From the NCBI RefSeq assembly GCF_000285575.1, contig NZ_HE611053.1, positions 87,518-149,607 on the forward strand: DNA of 62,090 nt. The letters are read 5' to 3'. The notes under the pieces are model-generated. The model ran no database searches. It saw nothing but the letters and a program-made list of their open reading frames with translations, and had not been told where the DNA came from. Position numbers and translations under genes: made by a program. This document shows positions 1 to 8,641 of the stretch, one piece after another (the first letter of the stretch is position 1; each line of letters begins with the position of its first letter). This stretch comes from Clostridium senegalense JC122 (GTDB taxonomy: Bacteria > Bacillota > Clostridia > Clostridiales > Clostridiaceae).

Positions 1-15
1 TACCGTACCATATGA

Positions 16-180
16 TTAATTTTAATAAGTATTATATTCACCCCTGAGATTTACAATATAGCAGGTAAAGTTATACCTACTTATGTATTAGTCATTTTGA
101 TATCTTTGTTAGTTTTTATAATATCAACTATTTATACAATGGCTATATCAAATATGAAGCTATCAAGTAAGTTAAAGTAG
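16..180 (+). pseudogene. 3' end of a membrane protein, probably an ABC permease
   Basis: The frame ending in TAG at 178-180 encodes a hydrophobic tail with one long membrane segment and a basic end, like the last helix of an ABC-type permease. An in-frame TGA at 13-15 interrupts it. Adding one T to the T-tract at 21-24 would join the frame to an upstream reading (Pro-Tyr-His-Met-Ile-Asn-Phe) running to the window edge. Family assignment is a guess from hydrophobicity only; the rest of the gene lies outside the window. Confidence 0.35.
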
Positions 181-312
181 TAACAAAACTACTAAATTAT
201 AATTAATTTTAATTTTTAATCTAATTTTAATCTTTCTTATATTTTAGATTAATCTTCTAAACGTATTATATAACCATGATGAATGATTAATAAATACACG
301 GAGGTAAGTCAA

Positions 313-870
313 ATGGAAAAAAACGAAATGATTGAAATTATAATTAAAAAGGCTAATGTAACTCGTGAAGAGGCGACAGAAGCATTAGAAAAATGTAACT
401 GGGATGTTATAGATTCTATTATATATTTAGAGAAAAACGGAAAAATAAAAAGCAATACAATTGAAAATGCTACAATAATTGAAGTTAAGGAAGAAGAGCA
501 AGAAGATCACAGAGAAGATAAAAAGAAAAATAGAAAAAAACATGAAGAAAGATATGGTGGAATTGGAGAGGTTGTTGGTAGAGTGTTTAAGTTTATAAGT
601 AAATTTATAAAAAAAGGAAATGAGAACTGTTTTGAGGTAAAAAAAGAAAATGAAAAACCAATAAGAATATCATTAACAATATCAATACTTTTACTAATAT
701 TCTTATCTGTACCAACTATAATATTATTACTAATCGGATTGTTCTGTGGATATAAATATTCATTGTCTGGTGCTCATAATAATTATAATAGTGTAAATAA
801 TGTTTTTGAAAAAGCATCAGAGTCAGCAGATAATATTAAAAATGACTTTAAAAAAGGTTATGCAAAATAA
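313..870 (+). CDS. UBA-like/DUF4342 domain membrane protein
   Basis: 185 aa. Residues about 3-45 form a UBA/EF-Ts-N-like three-helix domain (pattern V-T-R-E-E-A then C-N-W-D-V-I-D). A very charged Lys/Glu linker follows, then a DUF4342-type region with two close hydrophobic stretches (about residues 115-150), probably a membrane hairpin, and a polar tail. The start at 313 is chosen over an upstream ATG at 283 because GGAGG at 300-304 sits 8 bases before it. A terminator at 881-914 makes the gene monocistronic. It is a clear paralog of the protein at 1178-1717. Function is unknown; the UBA-like fold suggests protein binding. Confidence 0.8.
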   Translation: MEKNEMIEIIIKKANVTREEATEALEKCNWDVIDSIIYLEKNGKIKSNTIENATIIEVKEEEQEDHREDKKKNRKKHEERYGGIGEVVGRVFKFISKFIKKGNENCFEVKKENEKPIRISLTISILLLIFLSVPTIILLLIGLFCGYKYSLSGAHNNYNSVNNVFEKASESADNIKNDFKKGYAK

Positions 871-880
871 TATATTATAG

Positions 881-920
881 TAAAGAGATTTTGAATATTT
901 TCAAAGTCTCTTTATTTTTA
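881..920 (+). terminator. Rho-independent terminator of first DUF4342 gene
   Basis: A 15-bp stem (881-895 with 900-914, one G-U pair), loop of 4, followed by a T-rich run. It ends transcription of the DUF4342 gene before the repeat element and the next operon. Confidence 0.8.
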
Positions 921-969
921 GGATTATATAAAATTAAATGGTATAATTTAATATCTAAGGATATAATTA

Positions 970-1137
970 TATAGGGAAACAATCTCTAACTTAAATTTAT
1001 ACATCAAATTTTTGTTATCAGTAACTGTTCACTCTTAACTTTTAACTAAAATAATCTGTTAGTTATTGATAAAATATTAATTTGAGTTTTATAATTTGAT
1101 AAATGAATAAGTTGAAAATTTAATTTGGAACCCTATA
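970..1137 (+). repeat. MITE-like intergenic element, copy with both ends
   Basis: It begins TATAGGGAAACAA and ends TTGGAACCCTATA, so its outer 7 bases are a perfect inverted repeat (970-976 with 1131-1137). The interior is AT-rich, non-coding and diverged from the other copies at 12210, 19104, 34439 and 48965, but both ends match the family. The right end overlaps the -10 box of the next operon. Confidence 0.55.
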
Positions 1138-1139
1138 AT
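1112..1139 (+). promoter_or_regulatory. Promoter of DUF4342-two-component operon
   Basis: TTGAAA (1112-1117), 16-base spacer, TATAAT (1134-1139). The first four bases of the -10 box are the right terminus of the repeat element, so the element seems to contribute the promoter. Start of translation is 39 bases downstream. Confidence 0.55.
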
Positions 1140-1177
1140 AAACAATTGTATTTGTGCCATAGATATGGAGGTTATTT

Positions 1178-1717
1178 ATGGATAAACTTAAATTAATAGA
1201 TAAATTGAGGGAAAAAACAAATGTAAGCTATGAAGAAGCTAAAATAGCTTTAGAAAATAGTGGTTGGGATATTTTAGACGCATTATTATATTTGGAAGAG
1301 AAGGGAAGGGTAAAAAGACCTTCTGTAAATATATTTTATACTAATGAAACAAGGTATAGTGAAAAAAAGGAAGAGAATAAGAAAAACAAAGAAAATAGAT
1401 ATGAATCAAATAATAATTTCCAAGGAATTTTTGAAGCTATATGTAAGTGTATAGATACATGCAATAATATTTTTTTACAAATAAAAAAGAAAGATAGGAT
1501 ATTTTTAAAGATACCACTTACTGTAATTATTATTCTTTTATTTTTTGCTTTTTGGATGATTATACCTTTAACAATTATTTTATTATTTTTAGACATAGAG
1601 TTATATATATATTCAAAAACTATTAATGCAGATAAAGCTAATAGAATATTAAAGAATATTTCAGATAATGTAAAAATTATAAAAGAAAAATTTAAAAAGG
1701 CGGATAGAAATGGTTAA
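1178..1717 (+). CDS. UBA-like/DUF4342 membrane protein in two-component operon
   Basis: 179 aa. Same architecture as the gene at 313: UBA-like domain at about residues 3-45 (V-S-Y-E-E-A, S-G-W-D-I-L-D), charged linker, then a hydrophobic double segment (about 110-145) and a basic tail. GGAGG at 1168-1172 supports the ATG. Its stop overlaps the start of the response regulator by 8 bases, so the two are translationally coupled and the protein probably takes part in the same signalling circuit, for example as a membrane accessory or sensor partner. That role is inference from position. Confidence 0.8.
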   Translation: MDKLKLIDKLREKTNVSYEEAKIALENSGWDILDALLYLEEKGRVKRPSVNIFYTNETRYSEKKEENKKNKENRYESNNNFQGIFEAICKCIDTCNNIFLQIKKKDRIFLKIPLTVIIILLFFAFWMIIPLTIILLFLDIELYIYSKTINADKANRILKNISDNVKIIKEKFKKADRNG

Positions 1718-2390
1718 GATTTTAATAGTTGAAGATGAAGAGAAATTATCAAGGTTTATTGAGCTTGAGTTAAGACACGAAGGTTATGAAGTAATAAAAG
1801 CTAATAATGGCAGAACAGGTCTTGAAATTGCAGAAAAAGGTGAAGTGGATTTAATTCTCCTTGATATAATGCTTCCAGAAATAAATGGTCTTGAAGTATT
1901 AAGAAGGATTAGAAGAACTTCTGATATTCCCATTATAATGCTTACTGCAAGAGATGCAGTTATGGATAAAGTATCAGGGCTTGATGCAGGAGCAGATGAT
2001 TATATAACTAAACCATTTGCAATAGAAGAATTACTTGCGAGGATAAGAACAGCACTTAAAAAAAGAATAGTAACAGTGAAAAAGGATGAAGATATAATAA
2101 GCTGTGGTCTACTATCATTAGATAAAATGAGACATAAAGTAATGTATGATGAAAATGAGATAGAACTAACCAATAGAGAGTTTAATTTATTACAAATATT
2201 ATTGGAAAACAAGAATATAGTGTTAACTAGAAATATACTTATGGAAAAGTTATGTGGTTATGATTATCTTGGAGAAACTAATGTTATTGATGTTTATATA
2301 AGATTTTTGAGAACAAAAATAGATGATGCTTTTAACATTAAAATAATAACTACAGTTCGTGGTGTGGGATACGTAATTAAAGATGAGTAG
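1710..2390 (+). CDS. OmpR-family response regulator
   Basis: 226 aa. N-terminal receiver domain with the acidic pocket (E-D-E near residue 9), phospho-acceptor Asp52 (L-L-D-I-M-L-P) and conserved Lys in the T-K-P motif. C-terminal winged helix (about 130-224) ends V-R-G-V-G-Y, typical of OmpR/PhoB regulators. It overlaps the DUF4342 gene upstream by 8 bases and the histidine kinase downstream by 8 bases (ATGAGTAG), giving a tight three-gene operon. The target genes are not identifiable from sequence; autoregulation and regulation of the DUF4342 genes are natural guesses. Confidence 0.92.
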   Translation: MVKILIVEDEEKLSRFIELELRHEGYEVIKANNGRTGLEIAEKGEVDLILLDIMLPEINGLEVLRRIRRTSDIPIIMLTARDAVMDKVSGLDAGADDYITKPFAIEELLARIRTALKKRIVTVKKDEDIISCGLLSLDKMRHKVMYDENEIELTNREFNLLQILLENKNIVLTRNILMEKLCGYDYLGETNVIDVYIRFLRTKIDDAFNIKIITTVRGVGYVIKDE

Positions 2391-3630
2391 AAAAAATAAA
2401 ACAAAAAATGTTATATCTATTGCAATAAAATTAAACTCTGTTTTTGTAAGAAATTTATTTTTAAAGTTTCTTATTATTGATATATGTATAATCGCTGGAT
2501 TTATTGGAGTTTGGTGCATTGAAAATGAAATTAATTTTTATGGCGAGATTGTAAGAAATGCTCAAAGATCATTTGAATTTTATCCTATAGAAACAGCAAC
2601 TTATAAAGTTATTTGGGATAATGGAAAAGTAATGATAAAAGAGGCTAGTACTTTTTTAAACCTTCTTATAAGAGTAATTAGTACTATTGGGATTGTAGAA
2701 GGAATTATGTTATTAACACAAATGATATTTGGTACTGCAAAAAATAGAAGGATTTTAAAACCACTTAATGAAATAGCAGAAGCTGCGAGCAGACTTAGTG
2801 ATATGGCTTTTGATGAGCAAAAATTTCATAGTCTTGAGGATGCTATATCTAAGATAAGCCCTACCATATCTGATGAAAGAATTCATATTGGCGATAGTGA
2901 ACTTCAAGGGTTAGAAGAAGCAATCAATAATTTATTAGATAGAATGAGGGATTCTTATAGGCAACAAGCACGATTTGTTTCAGATGCATCTCATGAACTT
3001 AGAACTCCTATATCTGTAATTCAAGGGTATGCTAATATGTTAGATCGTTGGGGAAAAGATGATGAAGAAGTATTAGAAGAATCTATTGTAGCTATAAAAA
3101 GTGAATCGGAAAATATGAAAAACTTAATAGAACAGCTATTATTTTTAGCAAGAGGTATTAACGGTAAAACACAGCTTAATATTATAGAATTTTCACTTAA
3201 TGATATGATGAAAGAGGTTTTAGAAGAATCTAAGATGATAGATAAAGAACATGCATATGAATATATATATTCAGATAATGTAAGTGTTTATGGTGATATA
3301 TCATTACTTAAACAAACAGCTAGGATATTAATAGAAAATGCAGCAAAGTATACAGATAAAGGTGAAGATATAATATTAAGAACGGGAAAAAATAATAAAG
3401 ATGAACCGTATTTTTCTATTCAAGATAATGGAATAGGTATGGATGAAAATGATGTATTACACATGTTTGAACGTTTTTTCAGAGCTGATACTGCAAGAGT
3501 TAGAAAAGGTGGTACAGGGCTAGGACTTTCAATTGCTAAATGGATTATTGATAGTCACAAAGGATACTTTAGTGTTTTAAGCAGGAAAGATATAGGTACA
3601 AGAATAACTGTATTTTTACCTAAAAGATAG
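2383..3630 (+). CDS. Sensor histidine kinase (HAMP, HisKA, HATPase)
   Basis: 415 aa. Two transmembrane helices (about residues 25-45 and 92-116) flank a small extracellular region of about 45 aa. A HAMP-type linker follows, then the HisKA box S-H-E-L-R-T-P with phospho-acceptor His204, and a HATPase domain with N-box (I-E-N-A-A-K), D-N-G-I-G-M and G-T-G-L-G-L motifs. It is cognate to the response regulator it overlaps. The short outer domain, without a recognisable ligand fold, suggests a stimulus from the membrane or a partner; the DUF4342 protein of the same operon is a candidate. Confidence 0.92.
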   Translation: MSRKNKTKNVISIAIKLNSVFVRNLFLKFLIIDICIIAGFIGVWCIENEINFYGEIVRNAQRSFEFYPIETATYKVIWDNGKVMIKEASTFLNLLIRVISTIGIVEGIMLLTQMIFGTAKNRRILKPLNEIAEAASRLSDMAFDEQKFHSLEDAISKISPTISDERIHIGDSELQGLEEAINNLLDRMRDSYRQQARFVSDASHELRTPISVIQGYANMLDRWGKDDEEVLEESIVAIKSESENMKNLIEQLLFLARGINGKTQLNIIEFSLNDMMKEVLEESKMIDKEHAYEYIYSDNVSVYGDISLLKQTARILIENAAKYTDKGEDIILRTGKNNKDEPYFSIQDNGIGMDENDVLHMFERFFRADTARVRKGGTGLGLSIAKWIIDSHKGYFSVLSRKDIGTRITVFLPKR

Positions 3631-3720
3631 TAAAATATATTAAGAAATTAGAAGTAAAGAGCTATAGTTGAAACTAAACAGTTAGTTTTAAAAAAATATG
3701 TTTTAATATAATTGATATTT

Positions 3721-3767
3721 TTAATAATTTTAAGGGAAGTCTATTTGACTTCCCTTAAAATTATTAA
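3721..3767. terminator. Bidirectional terminator
   Basis: Perfect 21-bp inverted repeat (3721-3741 with 3747-3767) with a 5-base loop, between the convergent histidine kinase and DUF4177 genes. A/T runs on both sides allow it to work in both directions. Confidence 0.85.
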
Positions 3768-3775
3768 AAATAATG

Positions 3776-3970
3776 TTAGTTACTTTTTTCAAGAATAATT
3801 GTTGCTTCATTACCATCTACAGAAGTAAATAATACTCCACCGTTTCCTTTTATATTAGATATGATATTGAATATTTTCCAACCTTCTTTACCATAATCAT
3901 TTAAAGTTTTTTCCAAATCTTCTGCACTATTTAAATCAAATCTCCATTTAAAAACTTTATATTCGTACAT
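3776..3970 (-). CDS. DUF4177-like small protein
   Basis: 64 aa. It starts M-Y-E-Y-K-V and contains the L-N-D-Y-G-K-E-G-W-K motif of small DUF4177 proteins, which are about this length. No signal peptide or membrane segment, so probably cytosolic. A strong GGGGAGG precedes the ATG by about 8 bases. It shares a bidirectional terminator with the histidine kinase and stands alone. Function of the family is unknown. Confidence 0.75.
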   Translation of the reverse strand: MYEYKVFKWRFDLNSAEDLEKTLNDYGKEGWKIFNIISNIKGNGGVLFTSVDGNEATIILEKSN

Positions 3971-4241
3971 TATTGTGCCTCCCCTTTAATTGTCATTCAT
4001 TACAATATATTTACAGAATAATTATAACATTGAATCATATTAAATGTATACAATTAAAGAAATATTTGCATGTATACGTTAAAAATGTATTATCTTTTAG
4101 AGCGTATTATATATTATATTAATTATAAAGTTTTTTAGCTTTAATTTGAGATTATATCTTATATTATTAATTTAAAATATTGTTTCACTTGTATTTAAAT
4201 TATATTTAAGTAATAAATTAAATGATAATATAATTATAATA

Positions 4242-4793
4242 TTAAACAGGATAAAAATTTGTTATTGTAGCTTTTAAAGTTCCTTTTCCACTGTTAATAT
4301 ATACATGCTCATGTGATGCTAAAAAACTTATTGAATCATTAGGAGTTAGTTTATAAGTAGCACTATTTACTTCTAAAGTTAATTCACCTTCTAACACCAT
4401 AATATATTCCTCTGATTTTTCAGAGTGACCTACAGATTTATAAGTACAATTTTCATCTAGTTCAATTTGAAAAAGTTCAAAATTACGATAAGGTGTATTA
4501 GTATAGTAACAATATACTCTGTAATGTCCTTCCTCGCTAAGTTGAATATCAGTATCATTCTTTTTTATAATTTGAGTATCATGTTCTTTTTGCTCAAGTA
4601 ATGAAGTATAAGGAACTTTTAATCCATTAGCTATTTTCCATAAAGTATTTATAGTGGGATTAGTATCTCCTTTTTCTATTTGAGATAACATAACTTTGCT
4701 TACATTGCATAAGCCAGCAAGTTGACTTAAACTTAAATTTCGCTCAGTTCTAAGATTTTTTAAGTTTTCTGCAATAATAAAATTTATATTCAT
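4242..4793 (-). CDS. XRE-family regulator with C-terminal cupin domain
   Basis: 183 aa. An N-terminal HTH_3 domain (about residues 8-62; S-L-S-Q-L-A-G-L-C-N-V-S-K then L-S-Q-I-E-K-G) is joined to a small cupin barrel (about 105-180; H-S-E-K-S-E-E-Y-I-M-V-L-E-G-E-L). Such MerR-like-length HTH-cupin proteins often sense small metabolites or amino acids. The start at 4793 follows a GGAGG on the minus strand; a longer TTG start at 4823 has no such support. It is divergent from the HD-domain gene at 4955, with about 160 bases between, so it may control that gene or itself. Confidence 0.88.
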   Translation of the reverse strand: MNINFIIAENLKNLRTERNLSLSQLAGLCNVSKVMLSQIEKGDTNPTINTLWKIANGLKVPYTSLLEQKEHDTQIIKKNDTDIQLSEEGHYRVYCYYTNTPYRNFELFQIELDENCTYKSVGHSEKSEEYIMVLEGELTLEVNSATYKLTPNDSISFLASHEHVYINSGKGTLKATITNFYPV

Positions 4794-4954
4794 TAAAGAA
4801 ACCTCCAATAATCGTATTGACAATTATAATTAACATAAGTAAAATAGAATAAATGTTAAATATATTTAACATTCGTAAAGTATTATATATCAAAGAGTTA
4901 AAAGAATCAACAAAAATTAAATATTATATTTTAAATTTAAGAGGAGGAGTTATT

Positions 4955-5545
4955 ATGATAACAAGAGAAGAATCATGGGAACTACTTACTAAATACAATA
5001 AAGAGGTATTTCATATTCAACATGCTTTAACAGTTGAAGGAACTATGAAATATTTTGCAAAAGAATTAGGGTATGAAGAAGAAGCGGACTTTTGGTCAAT
5101 AGTTGGTTTACTTCATGATTTAGATTTTGAAATGTATCCAGAAAATCATTGTAGTAAAACACAAGAGATTATGAGAGATTATGGTCTTGATGAAAAACTA
5201 ATAAGAGCTGTAGCAAGTCACGGTTACGGTCTTTGTGCAGAAGAACAACCAAAACCAGAGCATGAGATGGAAAAAGTATTGTTTGCAGTAGATGAACTTA
5301 CAGGATTAATAGGTGCAGCAGCAAGAATGCGTCCATCAAAAAGTGTTATGGATATGGAACTTTCAAGTCTTAAGAAAAAATTTAAGGATAAAAAATTTGC
5401 AGCAGGATGTTCACGTGATGTAATTAAACAAGGTGCAGAAATGCTTGGATGGGAACTAAATAAACTGCTTGAAGAAACAATTATGGCTATGCGCTTTTGT
5501 GAAGCTGATATTAATAAAAAAATGGAAGAATATATGAATAATTAA
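4955..5545 (+). CDS. HD-domain phosphohydrolase-like protein
   Basis: 196 aa. HD-superfamily metal ligands are visible: an early His (residue 20 or 23), the His54-Asp55 pair in G-L-L-H-D-L-D, a later His in A-S-H-G-Y-G, and a following Asp in A-V-D-E-L-T. The fold suits a small soluble metal-dependent phosphohydrolase; the substrate is unknown. The ATG at 4955 is chosen because GAGGAGG lies 8 bases upstream, whereas the frame stays open to 4853 without a site. Divergent from the XRE-cupin regulator. Confidence 0.82.
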   Translation: MITREESWELLTKYNKEVFHIQHALTVEGTMKYFAKELGYEEEADFWSIVGLLHDLDFEMYPENHCSKTQEIMRDYGLDEKLIRAVASHGYGLCAEEQPKPEHEMEKVLFAVDELTGLIGAAARMRPSKSVMDMELSSLKKKFKDKKFAAGCSRDVIKQGAEMLGWELNKLLEETIMAMRFCEADINKKMEEYMNN

Positions 5546-5567
5546 TATATAATATATAGTTATTAAA

Positions 5568-5700
5568 AGGGGCTGTTGCAAAACTAACTAGAGGTTAGAG
5601 GAGTGATATGGCCCCATTTTGCTTGTAATTGCTAACTAGTAACCATTTTAGGGACTGGCTAGCTTTTCTTACTTATGGTAGCTAGAGTTAAATAGTTGGT
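5568..5700. mobile_element. Possible insertion-sequence end remnant
   Basis: GGGGCTGTTGCAAAACT begins at 5570, followed by sequence of higher GC than the surroundings. This resembles the terminal inverted repeat of several IS families (IS1182/IS6-like ends contain CTGTTGCAAA). No transposase frame and no matching second end were found, so it would be a solo remnant. The rest of the 5546-6180 gap holds a terminator-like hairpin and no gene. Confidence 0.3.
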
Positions 5701-5790
5701 TTTTATTTTATAGAGCTACACTATTCGTGCCTGTCCCATTTGTTACGGTGCCACACATTGAACATATTACATATCTTTGATTAAAAGTTA

Positions 5791-5822
5791 AAAGTGACTA
5801 GTTATTACTAGTAACTTTTTTA
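5791..5822 (+). terminator. Terminator-like hairpin in 5.5-6.2 kb gap
   Basis: Stem of 12 bp with one mismatch (5791-5802 with 5807-5818), 4-base loop, then a T-run. It may be the distal terminator of the HD-domain gene or belong to the IS remnant. Confidence 0.45.
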
Positions 5823-6180
5823 CTAGTAATGATGAACATGCTTTTCTAGGACCGGCTTTGTTTTATATAGATTTTATTACTGAACTTACGATTTAACTGA
5901 AAAATAATTTATGGAGAATATATTTTGTATAGAAATTCAGTTAATTTTATATGTGAAACTTAAGGTTTAATGTTTTTAGCTAAAAGAAACTGACTATTCG
6001 GTTTCATCAATTTGATATATAACTAAAAATCAAAATATTATATACATATTATTTTATTAGTAAATTATAGTATATACTATGATATTTAGGTGCAAAATAA
6101 GAGAGAAGGTTTCAAAATAATTAATGAATAATACATTATAAATTAAACATTGATTTTTAAAATGTAAGGACGGTGAGCTA

Positions 6181-7797
6181 ATGAAGAATATATATACAAA
6201 GCACTTAAAAACTGTATATATACTAATAGTATTTTTAGTGTTAGTAGCAGTTTCTTCTATAATAATTTTAGATAAAAACAATAAAGTGGAGCCAACTTTT
6301 GCTGTGCAAAGTAATATTGTAAATAATATTATTCCTAAGCCTTTAAACTATGAAAGTGGTGAAGGAGCATTTACTCTTACAAAAAATAGTTCCATATATG
6401 TAAAAGGAAATACTGAAGAAGAAACAGAAGAAATTGTTAAAATCGCAGAGTTTTTAAAAGAAAAATTAAAACCTTCAACAGGTTTTGATTTGAAAATTGT
6501 TAAGGGCAATAATGTTCCATCAGGAAGTATATATTTAACCACTGTAGGTGCAAATAAAGATAAGGGAAATGAAGGTTATGAAGTAATAACTACCCCTGAA
6601 AACGTTAAAATTATAGGATACAAGCCAGAAGGTATTTTTAGAGGAGTTCAAACTCTAAGACAATTATTACCGGCAGATATTGAAAAAAATACTGTGGCTG
6701 CTGATGTAAAGTGGACTATTCCAGTTTCAACTATAAAGGATAAACCAGAGTATGAATATAGAGGTGTAATGATTGATGTAGCTAGACATTTTTTTACTGT
6801 TGATGAAATTAAGCGTCAAATAGATCTTGCAGCTCAATATAAAATAAATAAGATACATTTACATCTTAGTGATGACCAAGGATGGCGTTTAGAAATTAAA
6901 AAATGGCCAGATTTGACTAATATAGGTGGAAGTACACAAGTAGGAGGAGGACCAGGAGGATATTACACTCAAGAACAATTTAAAGATTTAGTTAAGTATG
7001 CAGCAGAAAGATATATAGAAATAGTTCCTGAATTTGATATGCCAGGTCATACTAATGCAGCACTAGCTTCTTATGGATTTTTAAATAAAGATGGGAAAAA
7101 GAAACCTTTATATACAGATACAAAAGTAGGATTTAGTTCGTTAATGACTGATGATGAAAAAACATATGAGTTTATTGAAGATATAATAAGAGAAGTTTCT
7201 GAAATATCACCTTCTAAGTATATACATATAGGAGGAGATGAAGCAGATAGTACTAAAAAAGAAGATTATGATTATTTTGTAGGAAGAGTATCTAAAATAG
7301 TTGAAAAGTATGGGAGAACCGCAATAGGCTGGGATCCAATTGATACATCATCAAAGATAAACTCAAGTGTGATATTACAAAATTGGAAAGATTCTAATGA
7401 AGCAGCTAGAGCAAAAAATATGAAAATGATTATTTCAATTGCAGAAAAAGCATATTTAGATATGAAGTATAACGAAAATACTCCATATGGATTAGATTGG
7501 GCAGGATATATTCCAGTTGAAACTGCATATAAATGGGATCCTACAGATTATGCTCCAAAAGAATTAGTTTTAGGTGTGGAAGCACCATTGTGGACAGAAA
7601 CAATCTTAAATACAGAAGCTATGGATTATATGATATATCCAAGATTATTAGGTTATTCTGAAATAGGGTGGACACCTAAAAGTGCTAGAAATTGGGATGA
7701 GTATAAAAATCGATTGAAAAGTCAAGGAGAAAGAATGAATAATCAAGGAATAAATTATTATAAAGATGAGAATATATGGACAGTAGAGAAAAAGTAA
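6181..7797 (+). CDS. Secreted beta-N-acetylhexosaminidase, GH20
   Basis: 538 aa. An N-terminal hydrophobic segment (about residues 11-30) is a signal peptide or anchor. A GH20b-like domain (about 48-185) precedes the GH20 barrel starting at Y-E-Y-R-G-V-M-I-D-V-A-R. Barrel motifs are H-L-H-L-S-D-D-Q-G-W-R, P-E-F-D-M-P-G-H, and H-I-G-G-D-E with catalytic Asp353-Glu354. It should remove terminal GlcNAc or GalNAc from host glycans, mucin or chitin oligosaccharides outside the cell. No LPXTG, dockerin or carbohydrate-binding module is seen. It is followed by a terminator and lies in one neighbourhood with the M60 peptidase, suggesting joint mucin use. Confidence 0.92.
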   Translation: MKNIYTKHLKTVYILIVFLVLVAVSSIIILDKNNKVEPTFAVQSNIVNNIIPKPLNYESGEGAFTLTKNSSIYVKGNTEEETEEIVKIAEFLKEKLKPSTGFDLKIVKGNNVPSGSIYLTTVGANKDKGNEGYEVITTPENVKIIGYKPEGIFRGVQTLRQLLPADIEKNTVAADVKWTIPVSTIKDKPEYEYRGVMIDVARHFFTVDEIKRQIDLAAQYKINKIHLHLSDDQGWRLEIKKWPDLTNIGGSTQVGGGPGGYYTQEQFKDLVKYAAERYIEIVPEFDMPGHTNAALASYGFLNKDGKKKPLYTDTKVGFSSLMTDDEKTYEFIEDIIREVSEISPSKYIHIGGDEADSTKKEDYDYFVGRVSKIVEKYGRTAIGWDPIDTSSKINSSVILQNWKDSNEAARAKNMKMIISIAEKAYLDMKYNENTPYGLDWAGYIPVETAYKWDPTDYAPKELVLGVEAPLWTETILNTEAMDYMIYPRLLGYSEIGWTPKSARNWDEYKNRLKSQGERMNNQGINYYKDENIWTVEKK

Positions 7798-7815
7798 ATA
7801 AAATTTTTTATATAA

Positions 7816-7846
7816 AAAAGACAGGTTTTTATGGCCTGTCTTTTAA
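7816..7846. terminator. Terminator between convergent genes
   Basis: Stem AAAAGACAGG (7816-7825) with CCTGTCTTTT (7835-7844), followed by T-rich sequence. Placed between the convergent hexosaminidase and DUF6143-like genes; the A/T flanks suit both directions. Confidence 0.8.
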
Positions 7847-7860
7847 TATTAAAAACACTA

Positions 7861-8427
7861 TTAGATTTTTTCTTCCCACCATCCAAAGGAAACCGTCCCT
7901 TTAGCAGGTTCATTTGGGTTTTCTAGATTTGATAGAAACACAATAAATGAGCCGCCAGGTGGGAAAATAAATTTTCCATCTTCTTCAGCTACGATTGTAG
8001 TATCAGGCGGTGCTGTTCTAATATAGGCATTAACACCTTCAATAGGTTTGTCTATAACATCAGTTGCTTGAAGCAGATCTACTCTTGGACTAGGCAATGG
8101 ACAAAGAGCTGTATTTGATGGGGTAACAAACTCTGATACATATGGTGAACCAGGTAGATTTGAATTAAACCATATTTGTACATTTATTGGATATTTACCT
8201 GAATTAGTAACTGTCCATACATAAACATGAAGATTAACTCCTGAACAACTAGGATTTATTAAACCTGCCCATGCACTAGTATTATTGCCAAAATCTAGTT
8301 CATCTGAATGTCCTACAAAATACTTACCTTGAAGGGAAAGATATAAAGGATAAGGCATACTAGCAACTTGAGTTATTGGATTAGGCAGTAAAATAGAATT
8401 ATTACAATTATTTATATATTTCATCAC
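7861..8427 (-). CDS. DUF6143-like protein, function unknown
   Basis: 188 aa from GTG at 8427; an ATG lies next to it at 8424, and AGGAG on the minus strand is 8 bases from the GTG. The sequence has no signal peptide, is rich in Pro, Asn and aromatic residues, and reads like a beta-sandwich (L-Y-L-S-L-Q-G-K-Y-F-V-G-H-S-D-E-L-D-F-G; A-W-A-G-L-I-N-P; ending F-G-W-W-E-E-K-I). This resembles clostridial and bacillar DUF6143 proteins by memory of the family. It has its own upstream region and the shared terminator. Function is unknown; a spore-surface role is only speculation. Confidence 0.65.
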   Translation of the reverse strand: MMKYINNCNNSILLPNPITQVASMPYPLYLSLQGKYFVGHSDELDFGNNTSAWAGLINPSCSGVNLHVYVWTVTNSGKYPINVQIWFNSNLPGSPYVSEFVTPSNTALCPLPSPRVDLLQATDVIDKPIEGVNAYIRTAPPDTTIVAEEDGKFIFPPGGSFIVFLSNLENPNEPAKGTVSFGWWEEKI

Positions 8428-8431
8428 GTTT

Positions 8432-8511
8432 ATAACTCCTATTAAAATATTACAAGTAAATAGATTTTAAAAGTTATTAAATAAACTTAAATTGGAGCTT
8501 GTTTCTCTATA
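8432..8511 (-). repeat. Dispersed intergenic element, reverse copy
   Basis: Read on the minus strand from 8511 it begins TATAGAGAAACAAGCTCC and continues like the copies at 19104 and 34439 (AATTTAAGTTTATTTAATAACTTTTAAAAT in two matched blocks). The far end is missing because the DUF6143-like gene begins there. Confidence 0.55.
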
Positions 8512-8589
8512 TATACCTGTATATTTAGTATATGGAATCAAATTTGTAAGGGTTACCACGAAAAACTTTAATTTAAATAATTTTAAGCT

Positions 8590-8640
8590 AGATAAAAGCC
8601 TAGTAAATACAACTTACTAAGCTTTTATCTAAAATTTTTT
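8590..8640 (-). terminator. Terminator of the M60 peptidase gene
   Basis: 17-bp stem with a single G-U pair (8590-8606 with 8614-8630), 7-base loop, immediately downstream of the minus-strand stop at 8642. The T-run is weak on the minus strand. Confidence 0.55.
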
Positions 8641-8641
8641 A

